From the NCBI GenBank assembly GCA_037693485.1, contig CM075351.1:104364001-104428000 (forward strand): 64,000 bases of DNA, in the 5' to 3' direction. Of this stretch, positions 22,401-33,300 are shown one piece after another; the first letter of the stretch is position 1, and each line of letters starts with the position of its first letter. This DNA is from Kitagawia praeruptora (Eukaryota > Streptophyta > Magnoliopsida > Apiales > Apiaceae). The position numbers were made by a program, and so were the translations under genes. Under the pieces are notes generated by a model. It searched no databases, had not been told where the DNA came from, and saw only the letters and a list, made by a program, of their open reading frames with translations.

Positions 22401-24336
22401 TTCTCTGCCAGAGTGCAATACATCCTTGGGATTCTTGTCAAGAAAAAGTCTACCATTTTTTATGAAAGTCTCTATATGCAACTGAGTACAATGGTTAACA
22501 ACAAACTTCAAGAAATATGTCTCCAGCCATATGGTGTAAGCTTTAAATAGACAACAGCCAAAGGAACTAAAGGACTTGGGTTCTTAACTCTTAAAGGCAA
22601 AACATCTCTACAAAGTAAAGTCATCATGGATGTACTCAAGTTATTGCTGAAAGCACCCATCACCAAGGAAAGGATTCAAGCAGTTAAAGATATCCACAAG
22701 ATAATGACAAAGAGAGATATGGAATACAGTGTCAAAATTAAGAAGCTCATTGCCAAAGCAAACGAAAGCAGAAATGCTCAAGGTGGAAAATGCTCCTTTG
22801 ATGACACCTTGGATAAAGATGGTGATGATAATGAAGATGGAGGTAAAGCTGGAGGAGCTAAAGAGCCAGAAAAGGGAAACTCTTCAAAAGAGCAATCCCA
22901 AGCTAAAGAAGCTGAGCTAAATGAAACTTCGGAAGCTCCTGGAACAAGCAAGAAAAATGAAGAAAAGGAGAAAGAAGAGGAGATACTTGAAGCATTAGAA
23001 ATTAACCAAGCAGAAATGAAAATTGACAGTATGTATTCTGAAAAAGATACTGTCAACAAAGATGCTGTCAAGAATGTTAACAAAGATGCTGTCGAGGATC
23101 CTATGAAAGATACTGTCAATGATCCTACTATCAAAACATCCAAGACAGTAAGAATCAAAAGAAAGTCAAACAGACCAAAAAGGGGAAAGACTGTCTATTC
23201 TGGTCAAAGAAAAGCTACAGGTCTAGGGCTTAAGAAACCAATCATGAGCAGAAGAATGAACAGCCTGGAACAACTTCAAGAGAAAGCCAAAGAATCAATC
23301 ACTTCTGTATCTATAGAGTTGGATGAGTCAAAAGAAAAGGTCACAAGATACATTCTATGGGAAAACAAAGAAAGATTGATTATGGTAGAACCTGATTTCA
23401 CTCAGATATCAAAAATCAAAAGTAATATCCAATAGTCTAGTTCAAACTCAAGCATTTGTAAGAAGAAGAATTGATTATTTCAATTTGGAAAGAATGGTTG
23501 AACTTTTGGAAAGCTATGGTGATATCTCTGAAAAGATCATGGATCCTGTTCGAAAGTACTTTGCAATCAGAAATGCTGAATTCACTGAAAAGCATGGTGA
23601 CTGGACACTTCAAAATGATGAAGATGTTTTTGAAGCTCTAGGTCTGGAAAATGAAGAAGATAATCCTATCCCTGAGTATGACTGGAATGAAATGGAGAAA
23701 CCTTATTCAAAGCAAGAGATGGATAGGTATGAGGCAGAGCAGAAATTCAGAGAAGAATTATCCTCAAGACAAAAATCTAGTCAACAGATAGAAGATGAGA
23801 TTGAAGCTCAAATGAAGGAAAGCTGGAGTAAACTCAACGAGGTCAACAGCAGTGGATTAAACTATCAGCCAATTGTACTGGACAATCCTCTGAGAATCAA
23901 ATATGGCAAAGAAGAAATCTACATAGACAGCTTTTCTAAGTTGAAGACCAGTGTGCTAAAAGAACTGTACTGGCAAGTGATAGGATCATCTAACAAACTT
24001 GAAGCACTATGTTCTTGGGAGCTAGATATGATTTTTGATCAAAGGAAAGGAGAGAATCCCAGCTTGGACAGACAAAGAAGGGAAACTTTAAATCAGCTTC
24101 CTGGAAGAAGATTCAAGATGGAGGGAGATGTGTTGAAATTCAGATCAATAGTAAAGCAAAATGTTTATTGGATGGAACTCAGAGATGTAATAAACACTAC
24201 TTCCTCAATGATCAGAAAATACATCGTGGAAAATGAAGATGATGCACAGTCCCCTGAAGAAAAGGAGTTAATTGAAAATCTCAGAAGAGCTCTGAGGGAA
24301 AAGGAGCAAGGCGAAAGTTCAAATCAAGCTAAGTAA
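19421..24336 (+). pseudogene. Third ORF of the Copia element (env position), frame-shifted
   Basis: A former reading frame of about 1600 codons. It starts at ATG 19421 (MALKQSVAQTNF), shifts frame near 19505, runs to 21012, shifts again near 20990, meets stops at 21684, 22050 and 22548, and shifts back near 23450 to end at 24336. The N-terminal third (SVKDINNALGIVL, KKLTHSLVHGYKVN) is globular. The middle is Ser/Thr/Pro- and Lys/Glu-rich with a coiled coil. The C-terminal part (KRWAVEVFLK, LDNPLRIKYGKEEIYIDSF, PGRRFKM) is shared with the relic at 5111-7279. I recognise no domain of known function and no clear signal peptide or membrane segment. Its location is that of the Sirevirus env-like gene. 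Confidence 0.8.
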
Positions 24337-24500
24337 AGATTTTTTCTTGATTTTTAATTATGAACTTTTATGATACATTGTTTGAAAACAATCCAGTTTA
24401 ATCATTGATCAGAAATGAAGAGTTTATTCTTTCTAATCTATGTTAGTTAAGTTGTCAGCATGATATTTCTAAATTTGTCCTTATTGTCCATAAAAACAAA

Positions 24501-24511
24501 TTGGGGGAGAT
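24501..24511 (+). other. Polypurine tract of the Copia element
   Basis: TTGGGGGAGAT abuts the 3' LTR and is identical to the relic tract at 7487-7497. The 160 bp before it (24337-24500) are an AT-rich 3' untranslated stretch. Confidence 0.9.
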
Positions 24512-25672
24512 TGTTGGGATTTATGGGTGATGGAATAGACAACTTAACTAGTTTTATTGGTATACTTAGTTTTACTAAGTAGAACATACTGTCATAGCTT
24601 GAAGTGTATTCCTGTAATCAAATAAGTACTGTCATGTAATAATTGTAATTCTTGAAAGAAGTTCGATCATGTTCAAGCCTCAAGAAATACAGAAGTTCGA
24701 TAGCAGGAATAAAAGTTACTGTCAAGTATTGACAGTAAGATTACAAGGAAACAGCATGTTGCAAAGCTCGACAGCAAGTTTAATTGAGTCGACAGCAAGT
24801 TTCAACTTGACAGCAACATTGGCGGAGATTCTGATGACAGCAACTTTCATATATAGTTTGCGACAGCAAGTTTGGAATTCCTAGACAGTAACCTCTGCGG
24901 GAATTCATACTGTCAAACAAAGCACAATCCTTGACAGCAATCTCTGCGGGAAATACATGCTGTCAATCAAATCACAATCCTTGACAGTAATCTCTGCGGG
25001 AATTCATACTGTCAACCAAAGCACAATCCATTGACAGCAAACTCTGAAGCAAACATACTGTCATAAAGAATCAAATTGATTTAGGAATTTTTTAAGTCAA
25101 TTTAAGCGACATAATACATGTTCAAAAGAAGCAGGCGTGTTGTAATATTCAACCTTTACAGCAAGCTTGGAAAGTCTATAACTGAAGCTCGAGAGATCAC
25201 ATGGAGCAACCTGTAAAGTCTAGAGCAGATAAAATTGAATACGGCTAGATCTGGGTGGCTCAAATGTGGAAAGTATCTTAAAGTTACTTTGTGATGATCA
25301 CATGGGAATAAATCATGGAATGAGCTGCAAAAGGAATATAACAACAACTCAACAACCCATGCTGATAGTGGTAGTACAGTCGACTATCACACTATAAATA
25401 GAGCACTCTATTTATACAATAGGAATATATCTCTACCACAGTAATCTCTAGATAAACCGAAGCTTGAGAAATATTATGTTCTCAAGGTTGTAGCAAAACT
25501 TTGCAAAATAAATAAAACATTTATTTTGTGAAAACATCGTGTTTGATTTTACTTGTGTTTGCATTTCTTCTACTAGTAAATTACAAACTCTATTTAAGTT
25601 GTTAAAATAGTTTTTGAAATTTATTAGTATTGCATTCAACCCCCCTTCTGCAATACTTTCCTAGGACCAACA
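24512..25672 (+). repeat. 3' LTR of the Copia element
   Basis: 1161 bp, the same length as the 5' LTR, with about ten substitutions seen (for example the second base after AATAGA and several within the hairpin array). It is followed at once by the TSD gcttc. Confidence 0.95.
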
Positions 25673-25677
25673 GCTTC
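25673..25677. repeat. TSD (gcttc) of the Copia element, right
   Basis: Matches 11569-11573. hAT sequence resumes directly after it. Confidence 0.95.
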
Positions 25678-25872
25678 ACTAGATAAACTAGCTACTAACC
25701 ACAAAACAGATCTAATAGATACCCCCTGGAATATTACTAAGGTCTAATACCCATGCAGATTAATAAGTCCAACCCACAAAATATAGAAATACAGACCCTT
25801 AAAATAGTCAAATACATCAAATAGTCCAATAACAATTTGCTAGCTTAAAATAAATATATTTGTTATGACAAA

Positions 25873-28690
25873 TCAATCATCAATAACATTGATGGCCTTG
25901 CCCTTGAGTTTCTCCTTCGATGCACCAATGTCAATCTGATTTTTGTCGCCTAAAAAATTAAAACAAAAACATTTATGAGCCAAGATTAAATAATAAAGAA
26001 CAACCCCTTATAATCTTATATATTAAGAACAAAGAACCCCTTATAAATAATACAGTTTGGTTTACCTTCGTCAAGAAACTCATAGGAATGAATATCATCC
26101 ACATATTCATTGAATTTCTTTCCATCATGATGCTCCTTTAACCAACTCTGAGTGCACAATAATAATTAAATTGTTCATAAATGTGGCAATATTTACCTTA
26201 TTGCCAACAGGCCCAGCACCATCTGATCCAGCATTATAGCACATGTACAGGGACTACAAAATCGATTCCACCTTGACAAGTACCCGAGCAACAGTCGCTG
26301 AATCATACACATATTCAAAGCAGTACTTTAAATACCTCATTTTATATCTGGGATCCAACACAACAACAAGAAACAATAAGGGATTTATAGTCTCTGCATT
26401 GCCCCAGTATTTTTCGTACTTCTCCCTCATAGTAGCAGCCATGATTGATAGTAAGGGATCATTTACATCAGCTAAATCGTTCAACTGAGCTTGAATCTCA
26501 TAGATTTCGTGATAAAAATTGTTTGATGTGACGTGCAAAGTGCCGCTGAACTTTAAGGTGACTTCATAAAAATTAGCTAGGAATTTCACAAAAATGGAAG
26601 CGGATTCCCAGTCAGTAGAGGTAGGAGGTCCAATCTTCGTCTTACCATTTTCTTTTTCCATAAAGTAATTAAGAAATTTGACGTCTTCCTCGTCATATCT
26701 TGTAAATGCCTTTTCAAATTTGAGAGCCACATCTAGCATCATGTAAGTGGAGTTCCACCTTGTAGCCACATCTAAAATCAGTCCCCCCTTGTAATCGATT
26801 CTTTCCTTCTCCATGCAAGCTCTGAATTTCAATAACCTTGCTGGTGATGAACGAATATACCTCACAGAATTGCGGATAGCAGCTATTGAATCATGCAGTT
26901 TATGTAACCCATCATTCACGATTAAATTTACAATATGAGCACCACATCTGACATGGAGATGCTCACTAGCAAGAACGGATCCTTTCCAAGCATTAACCCT
27001 CCTCCTTAGAAAACCAACAGCCACATCATTGGTCGATGCATTGTCCGTTGTCATAGTAAAAACTCTTTCTATCCCCCATTCAAACAAACACGATTCAAGC
27101 AATTTACCAATTGTATCGCCTTTATGGTCTGAAATCTGACAAAAAATTATAATCCTTTTTTGCAAATTCTAGTTGGCATCAATATAATGTGCAGTGATGC
27201 ACATATAAGATATCTGAGTTGGGATGTCCAACAATCGGTTGTTAAGCATACTCTCTGACCAGCAGCTGTTAATTCTTCCTTGAGCTTTGCCCTCTCCTTA
27301 GAAAATAGGTGGGAAATGTCCCTAGCAACAGTAATTCTACTAGGGACATTAAACTTGGGCTGCAACTCATTAACAAACTCCTTAAAACCAACACCCTCGA
27401 CAACTCTAAAGGGTTGTTCATCTTTTACCACGAACTTTGCCAAAGCGTTCCGACATCTCACTGTATTAAAAGTAGATGCCAGTAAATTTGTCCCCTGAAA
27501 ACTAAGCACCTTTTGCTTTTTATCGACTACCCTTTGTGGATTCTTCTTACATTTGTCCAGATGAACCCATAAACTACTAGTGCCGACTCTTTGACTGTGA
27601 CAAGCATAATCTGAACCACAATAGTTACACTTGCATCTAGGGTTGTTAGGATCTCCGCCTTTTATTTTAGTATAGTGATCCCAAACATCCGAGATTCGAG
27701 TAGGCTTTTTCTTTGAAGTGGGTGGTTTATCATTGGCTTCTTTTTTTGGCGACTTAAATTGAATGTGAGCATTATCATCTTGTATAATCACTGGATCAGG
27801 GGTGGTGTTTGGAGCAGCAGGGGTAGTGTTTGGAGCAGCAGGGGTGGTGTTTGGAGCGGTAGGGGTGGTGTTTGGAGCGGTGGGGGTGGTGTTTGGAGTA
27901 GCAGCAGGGGTGGTGTTTGGGGCAGTAGTAGGGGTGGTGTTTGGGGCAGTAGTGGTGACTGGATTTTGATTTGGGTAGCTCTTTTCCATAAGTTTGTTCC
28001 TGAAAATATGAACATAAATCATAAATACGATTATTAATAATCGTACATCACTACATCAGTTCATAATTTCATATAAAATCTGAATTTCTAGTAACTATAT
28101 GTACAAGTAATGAACATAGTTAAGTAGTTACAGGCTACAGGCTACAGGCTACATATGTATCACATCCACATCCGAATTTAGAACAGGAACTATAAAAAGA
28201 TGATAAGCAACTAAACAAGCATATTAATATACGTTTTCAATAACCTTACTTAATACATTATGTCAATGTCCTATACGAATTTAACAGTTATTTGGATGCT
28301 AAAATGCCTATACATTATGTCGAGCTTGACACTAATTTATAGTGTAGCAAATTCACATTCGACCAAACTATGAAGTACAACAACTTTACAAACTTTGATC
28401 TTAAATTTATCAGAGTTGATAGACAACTTAACAATTAGTAAGAGTATGTACAACTTAACAAGAAAAAGGTATAACAACTTAACAATAATGAGATATAACA
28501 ACTCTTCAATTGGTAAGAATGAGATGTAGATATAGATATAGATATTGAGAAATTAGAGAGTAAATTAAAGAAACTTACTTGGTTGAGAGCAGAGAGTATT
28601 ATGAGAGACTGAGGTCTGAGAGTCTGCGAGAGTGCGAGTGAGGTATGAGAGATTGAGAGTAGAGGCGGGAGCGGCGAGATGAGATAAAAT
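25873..28690 (-). pseudogene. hAT transposase gene, BED finger, broken and without hATC
   Basis: A DDE transposase that would bind the hAT ends and cut and paste the element. Start ATG at 27989. A leader exon (about 28579-28690) and a 579-bp 5' UTR intron (GTAAGT at 28578, TTTTCAG at 28000) are predicted. Domains: Asn-Thr-Pro repeats, a BED zinc finger (CNYC...HLDKC), LTTDCWTS with a catalytic Asp, then, after a frameshift near 27220 and a stop near 27168, MTTDNASTND with a second Asp, the RHCAAH-like HVRCGAHIVN, and the hAT RNase-H-like block NPLLFLVVVLDPRYKM. A stop at about 26252 follows. Possible last exons continue to a stop at 25873, one across a suspiciously short 49-bp intron. The C-terminal hATC dimerisation domain is not found. 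Confidence 0.87.
27790..27975 (-). repeat. Coding minisatellite (APNTTP repeats) in the hAT transposase
   Basis: Seven to eight tandem units of 21-27 bp containing GGGGTGGTGTTTGGAGC on the plus strand. On the coding strand they encode APNTTP(A/T) repeats at residues about 15-70, N-terminal to the BED finger. Units vary by whole codons, so the frame is kept. Confidence 0.85.
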
Positions 28691-28971
28691 TAGGTTTGAG
28701 AGTGAAATAATGAAATTAGGGTAATGTATTATGTATCTAGTATCTACTACTGGACTTGGACTGGACTAACAGAGTAATGGACTGGACTTAATACTAATTA
28801 CTGAATGGGCCTGATAAACGGGTTGGGTCAGGGTTAAAATTTATTAAACCCTGACCCAACCCAATTTATTTGGTTTTTTTAAAAATTAACCTGTTTAATT
28901 CTCGGTTTTGAACGGTCCAGTTTAATTATTTGGTCGAAATACTAGTTGGGTTGGGCGGATTGGGCGGGTTA

Positions 28972-28983
28972 TGTTCACCCCTA
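28972..28983 (-). repeat. hAT right terminal inverted repeat
   Basis: TGTTCACCCCTA, reverse complement of 11258-11269. It is followed by ctgcttgc, the diverged TSD. Confidence 0.85.
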
Positions 28984-29370
28984 CTGCTTGCCACCTATCA
29001 CGTCAAAACATTTCAACATCTCATCATTCATTTTTTATTCTTGTTTTTCTTCTTCAGTTTTATTTGTGTGAATATTATTATGAAATTTTATTTATTTATT
29101 TTGAATATTTTAAAATAAATATTTTTTGCAAATTTGTATTCCTATTTTATAAATAATTCCACCTATCATCATTTATTGGTACTCATTAGGATTAATACGA
29201 TAATTTGATTTCAAATTTTGATATATTTTATAATTTGATCTTCATTTTCTTTTTATATATATTTAAAATATTGGTACTTGGAAATTTTGTGATTTGTTAA
29301 TATAAGTAAATAAAAAAATAATAAAAAGTTTCTTTCCTCAACAAGTCTCAGCCCATGCATGCATACTTAC

Positions 29371-29379
29371 TAACTAAAC
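29371..29379. repeat. 9-bp TSD of the foldback element, left
   Basis: taactaaac, repeated exactly at 29926-29934. Confidence 0.9.
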
Positions 29380-29925
29380 GGGTTAAATATCAAATTGCCC
29401 ACTGAATAATTTGACATATCTCAGAATGCACATCGATAAATTCGGGGTCTCATTTAAAATACTTTTAAAGACATAAATATCAAACGAATACCTTTAAAAT
29501 GTATTCGGGAACTAAAAATAATTGTTCATTGAGTTCTACACATTTTTCTTGAATGCTACCACAATCAAATGAAAGGTTAATGATTCTAGTATTTTTGATA
29601 ATATATTTAGATTTTAAGAAAATTTTATACTATTTATTTTTAATTTTTGATTATTTTCTTTGATATAATTAAAATTAAATAGTAAATAAATTTCTTAAAA
29701 TCGAAATATATCATCAAAAATACTAGAATTCATAATCTTTAATTTAGTTAAAGTAGCATTTAAGAAAAATGCATAGAACTCGATAAAAACTTACTTTTAC
29801 TTTCCGAGTACATTTTAAAGGTATTTGTTTGATATTTTTGTCTTTAAAAGTGTTTTAAATGAGATCCCGAATTTATCAGTGTGCAATTTGAAAGTTATTC
29901 AGTGGTTAATTTGATATTTAACCCC
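29380..29925. mobile_element. Foldback MITE, Mutator-type
   Basis: A 546-bp near-palindrome with no coding capacity. The left arm starts GGGTTAAATATCAAATTGCC and the right arm ends ...GATATTTAACCCC. Matching blocks pair through most of the length (for example TTTAAAATGTATTCGG with CCGAGTACATTTTAAA, and the ATTCTAGTATTTTTGAT region). A perfect 9-bp TSD and long inverted repeats are the hallmarks of Mutator-like elements. It would depend on a transposase from elsewhere. Confidence 0.88.
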
Positions 29926-29934
29926 TAACTAAAC
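29926..29934. repeat. 9-bp TSD of the foldback element, right
   Basis: taactaaac, exact copy of 29371-29379. Confidence 0.9.
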
Positions 29935-30123
29935 AGAATAAATAATAGAGAAAATTTATTCACTAAGACGTAATATGCTTGAAAAAGTTATTCAGTTATG
30001 TAACGACATATATAAATTTCCATGGATTTTAATTATCCAATGAAATTGGAATTGAAATTGAAGAGATTCAAATTTTGGAATTTTAAAACTATTAACTTTT
30101 TGAAAACAAAATGAGCTTCTTCA

Positions 30124-30375
30124 TTAATTAGAAATATCTCGCAAATAAGTTTCCAACAAATGTGTAGGAGGAGACGTAAATACAGAAAAACAATTAATCA
30201 AACTAGGAATTTTAACTAATCCATGAGCCATCTGTTTGCTTGTTTTCGAACATGGTGAATACTAACCCCAGGCATACTGCGTAGCAATGTGACCAACTTC
30301 CAGAAGATTAACATTATCTCAAACAATTGCCTGCACAGTTAAAAGGGAGTCCGATTCAATAGTCGTTCTTTCATT
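30124..30375 (-). pseudogene. RNase H-like domain fragment (non-LTR retrotransposon type)
   Basis: On the minus strand the translation contains ESDSLLTVQAIV, then KQMAHGLVKIP and FTSPPTHLLETYLRDIS before a stop. This is the C-terminal part of the RVT_3/RNase H-like domain common in plant LINE-derived genes. Only about 80 codons remain and at least two in-frame stops interrupt them, so it is a dead fragment. No LINE reverse transcriptase or poly(A) tail was seen next to it. Confidence 0.72.
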
Positions 30376-33300
30376 TTTATAATATTTCTGACCTTCTTAT
30401 ATCTTTAAATTTTAGTTTCTAAGATCTTTAGTAATGTTATTTTATTTTTATAAAAAAATATTCAAACAAACCTATCATACTCAAGTTACCAACCCTTCAT
30501 CCAAACAAGTATGGGTTGAACTCTTCTTTTCTCAACTCTTACATCCAAATAAAATAAAAATTCATCCTAATTCAATCCAACCAAACTTAATCGAACCCAA
30601 CCCAACTCATCTAAATCTCCATCCAAACAGGCCCTTAAAGAAAATAGAAATCAAATTCTGAGTAGCATTCTATGGAAAACCATCTTACGTGGAAAACCGT
30701 GGAGAATCCTCTGATTCTGTAGTAGAACCAAAAAATTTTTAATTTTTTTTTCCGATTCTGTAACAGAACCAAAATTTTCAAAAAAAAAAATCTGAAATTG
30801 CCAAAAAAAAATTTATAGAACAAAAAAAATAGAACTTTAATTATGTGATATAATCAGAAATTGGTATGGAATAAGTGATTCACCACATAAGACAATGGCC
30901 ATCAAATTATATTATGAGTGTAATTTATTTTTTTTTTGTCAAAATTTTGAGTGTAACTTTTGTTACGATAACATGAGGCCATAAAATCTGTGGGAATATA
31001 GATCGTGGTGAACCTAAAGGCCCATCCACCATTAGTAGAATACCTTGAGCTTAGCTCCAATACCGAAAACACGTTTCGGCCTAAGTATTCTAACAAGGCT
31101 TGTTATTTGGTCAAACTCGGTTTCAAAAAAAAAGTGACAAACCCATCCAAATGCACAAGCCCACTTCGATGCTTATTACGTAAGGGTGAAAATAGAATAA
31201 AAATAGAGAGACCCATAGTTTAGTTTTCCAGTGAAATCCTAGTGAAGAAATCAGTTTGACATTAAATAGTTATATATGTTAAATAATTAAATAATTAGTT
31301 TAATGTATTAAATAACTTGCATTAATATTTTTTTAAAAAAAATTATTTGACTTTTTAATATTTAATTAAATTAAAATGCATCATATTATTACAAAAGGAT
31401 TAACGAATAACATTGAAAGCAATAAACAGAAAAGGTAGCACTAGAGTCTACATGCATCTTCCATCATGCATCTTCCATCAGAATAACATTAAAATAAAAT
31501 AAAAATTCTTACACTAATATTAAATATGTATATTATGAGAGTGATGTGATTTCAAATCCAAAGGTTAATTGTACTCTTTATTATCAAAGTCCTAATAAAT
31601 TAAGGATGTACACATGTTTTCTTAATATCTAAAATTTGTATAAAAATAATTCCAAATGAATAAATTACACATATGGACTAGTAGTGAACATGTATATCCT
31701 TTATTATATGAGTGTACCAAGAATCGAGCAATTATTTTAGTACCAATTATTAAAGTTATTTAGATTTTTCCTTATTTACAATCTCACCCTACCTCTTTAA
31801 CCATGGTTATTTAACACTTCTAATTTAAATACAATAATGATTTTATTAAACATATCCATAAATACATATTTTTTAAATCAAAAAATATCTATTAGGAAAT
31901 CACAATTTTAATTTGAAATCAATCACGATATAACACTATATATTTTAAATTAAATTTCATAATTAATCATTCATTAATCAACAACTCTTTTAATATAAAG
32001 CCAGTTATAATCATATTATCATACATTACAAATTGATATTTATAATATATATGGTACAATTGTAATCGATATTAAATAATTATAATTCAACTTAACTAAA
32101 AATCTGAAAAAATCGGATTTGAAATCAGATTTTAAATACTTGGATAAAATCCATACCTTCAAAATTTTGATTTTCTTATAAGCTCAAAATATATTTATTC
32201 ATAATTTGTATTTGAAATCAGATTTTAAATAACTTGGATAAAATCCATATCTTCAAAAAAAAATTATAAGCTCAAAAATATATTTATTCACAATTTGTTA
32301 ATAAAATTAATTAGTAAATGCATATAAGCCAACACTACAAAATCGGATTTGAACAAATTTTAAATAGTTTGGATAAAATTCATATCTTTAAAAAATCGAT
32401 TTTTTAAAAGGTTCAAAAATATATTTATTCACAATTTGTTAATAAAATAGTTAATAAATTCATATAAACCAACATTATATATATATTATTTATTTTAATT
32501 ATTAAATATATGCTATAAGAGTATTATTATTGGTTGGTGAATAAAGTAACAATCAAAAAATTAAAATTATTTTAGAGGCAATCAGAATTTATTTCTAAAC
32601 TTTAAATTTTAAATCAATCAATCATATACAAAATTTTTATTATTTACCATGCTTATTCTAATTTACTTATCGCGGTTAAATTAAATTTAAATATAAAATA
32701 TCTTGATTTAATAACTTCGCATATCACATGGTTTTTAATATTAAAAAATTTCTACTAACTGTAAATATTATTTTCTATAAATCGAGATAATAGTATATTA
32801 CATATGGTTATATATCTTTTAGTTATGAATTGTTTTTGGACATCCTTTATTAAAATAAAGGATACCCGAATCTAACATGTATTAGTTAACCAATCACAAG
32901 ATTGTGAATTATTTTTACATCAATCAGAATCTATTAAATTTAAATCAATTAAACTTAATGTAACATGTTTCTCTATTTGATCTAGATTCTACGTTTCAGC
33001 CAAGACTAAACTAAATAAAGTTACACTTAGTAACAATTAATTTTTATTTTTTCACATCAATTAACTGAACATAATAACTACTAATTTTTATTTTAATGGT
33101 TAACTAAAAAATAATTTATATAAAATAAAATTCTTACAAACCAAAAAAATATAATTATTATATCAATTTAAACATTACAGGAAATATAAACCGCTTATTA
33201 CCTATTCCCAATCAGACTTAGCCAACTATGATAAACTAAGTGTATGCATCAATTCGTCTCATGGCTAAATCATATCAATTTCGGTTAAGATACTATTTTA

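Larger units (their letters stand above)
11574..25672 (+). mobile_element. Complete Sirevirus-like Ty1/Copia retrotransposon, 14.1 kb
   Basis: A structurally complete element: 1161-bp LTRs at both ends (TG...CA), TSD gcttc, a PBS to initiator tRNA-Met, gag, PR-IN-RT-RH in Copia order, a 39-bp tandem repeat, a 4.9-kb third ORF and a polypurine tract. Length and a third ORF after pol fit the Sirevirus (SIRE/Maximus) lineage; that lineage call is inferred. About ten LTR-LTR differences were counted by eye (roughly 99% identity), so the insertion is recent. Stops and frameshifts in pol and the third ORF make it non-autonomous unless helped. Confidence 0.93.
11258..28983 (-). mobile_element. hAT DNA transposon, split by a nested Copia element
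   Basis: Both ends carry the inverted terminal sequence TAGGGGTGAACA (11258-11269 and, reversed, 28972-28983) with an imperfect 8-bp TSD. Removing the Copia element and one copy of its TSD leaves about 3.6 kb, a usual length for an Ac-type hAT element. The interior holds a minus-strand hAT transposase gene. Near both ends is a similar block in direct orientation (ACCCAACCCAATTTAT... at 11304-11340 and 28854-28890) and GGGTTGGGCGGGTT motifs, probably subterminal transposase-binding repeats. The transposase is broken, so the copy is not autonomous. Confidence 0.88.
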
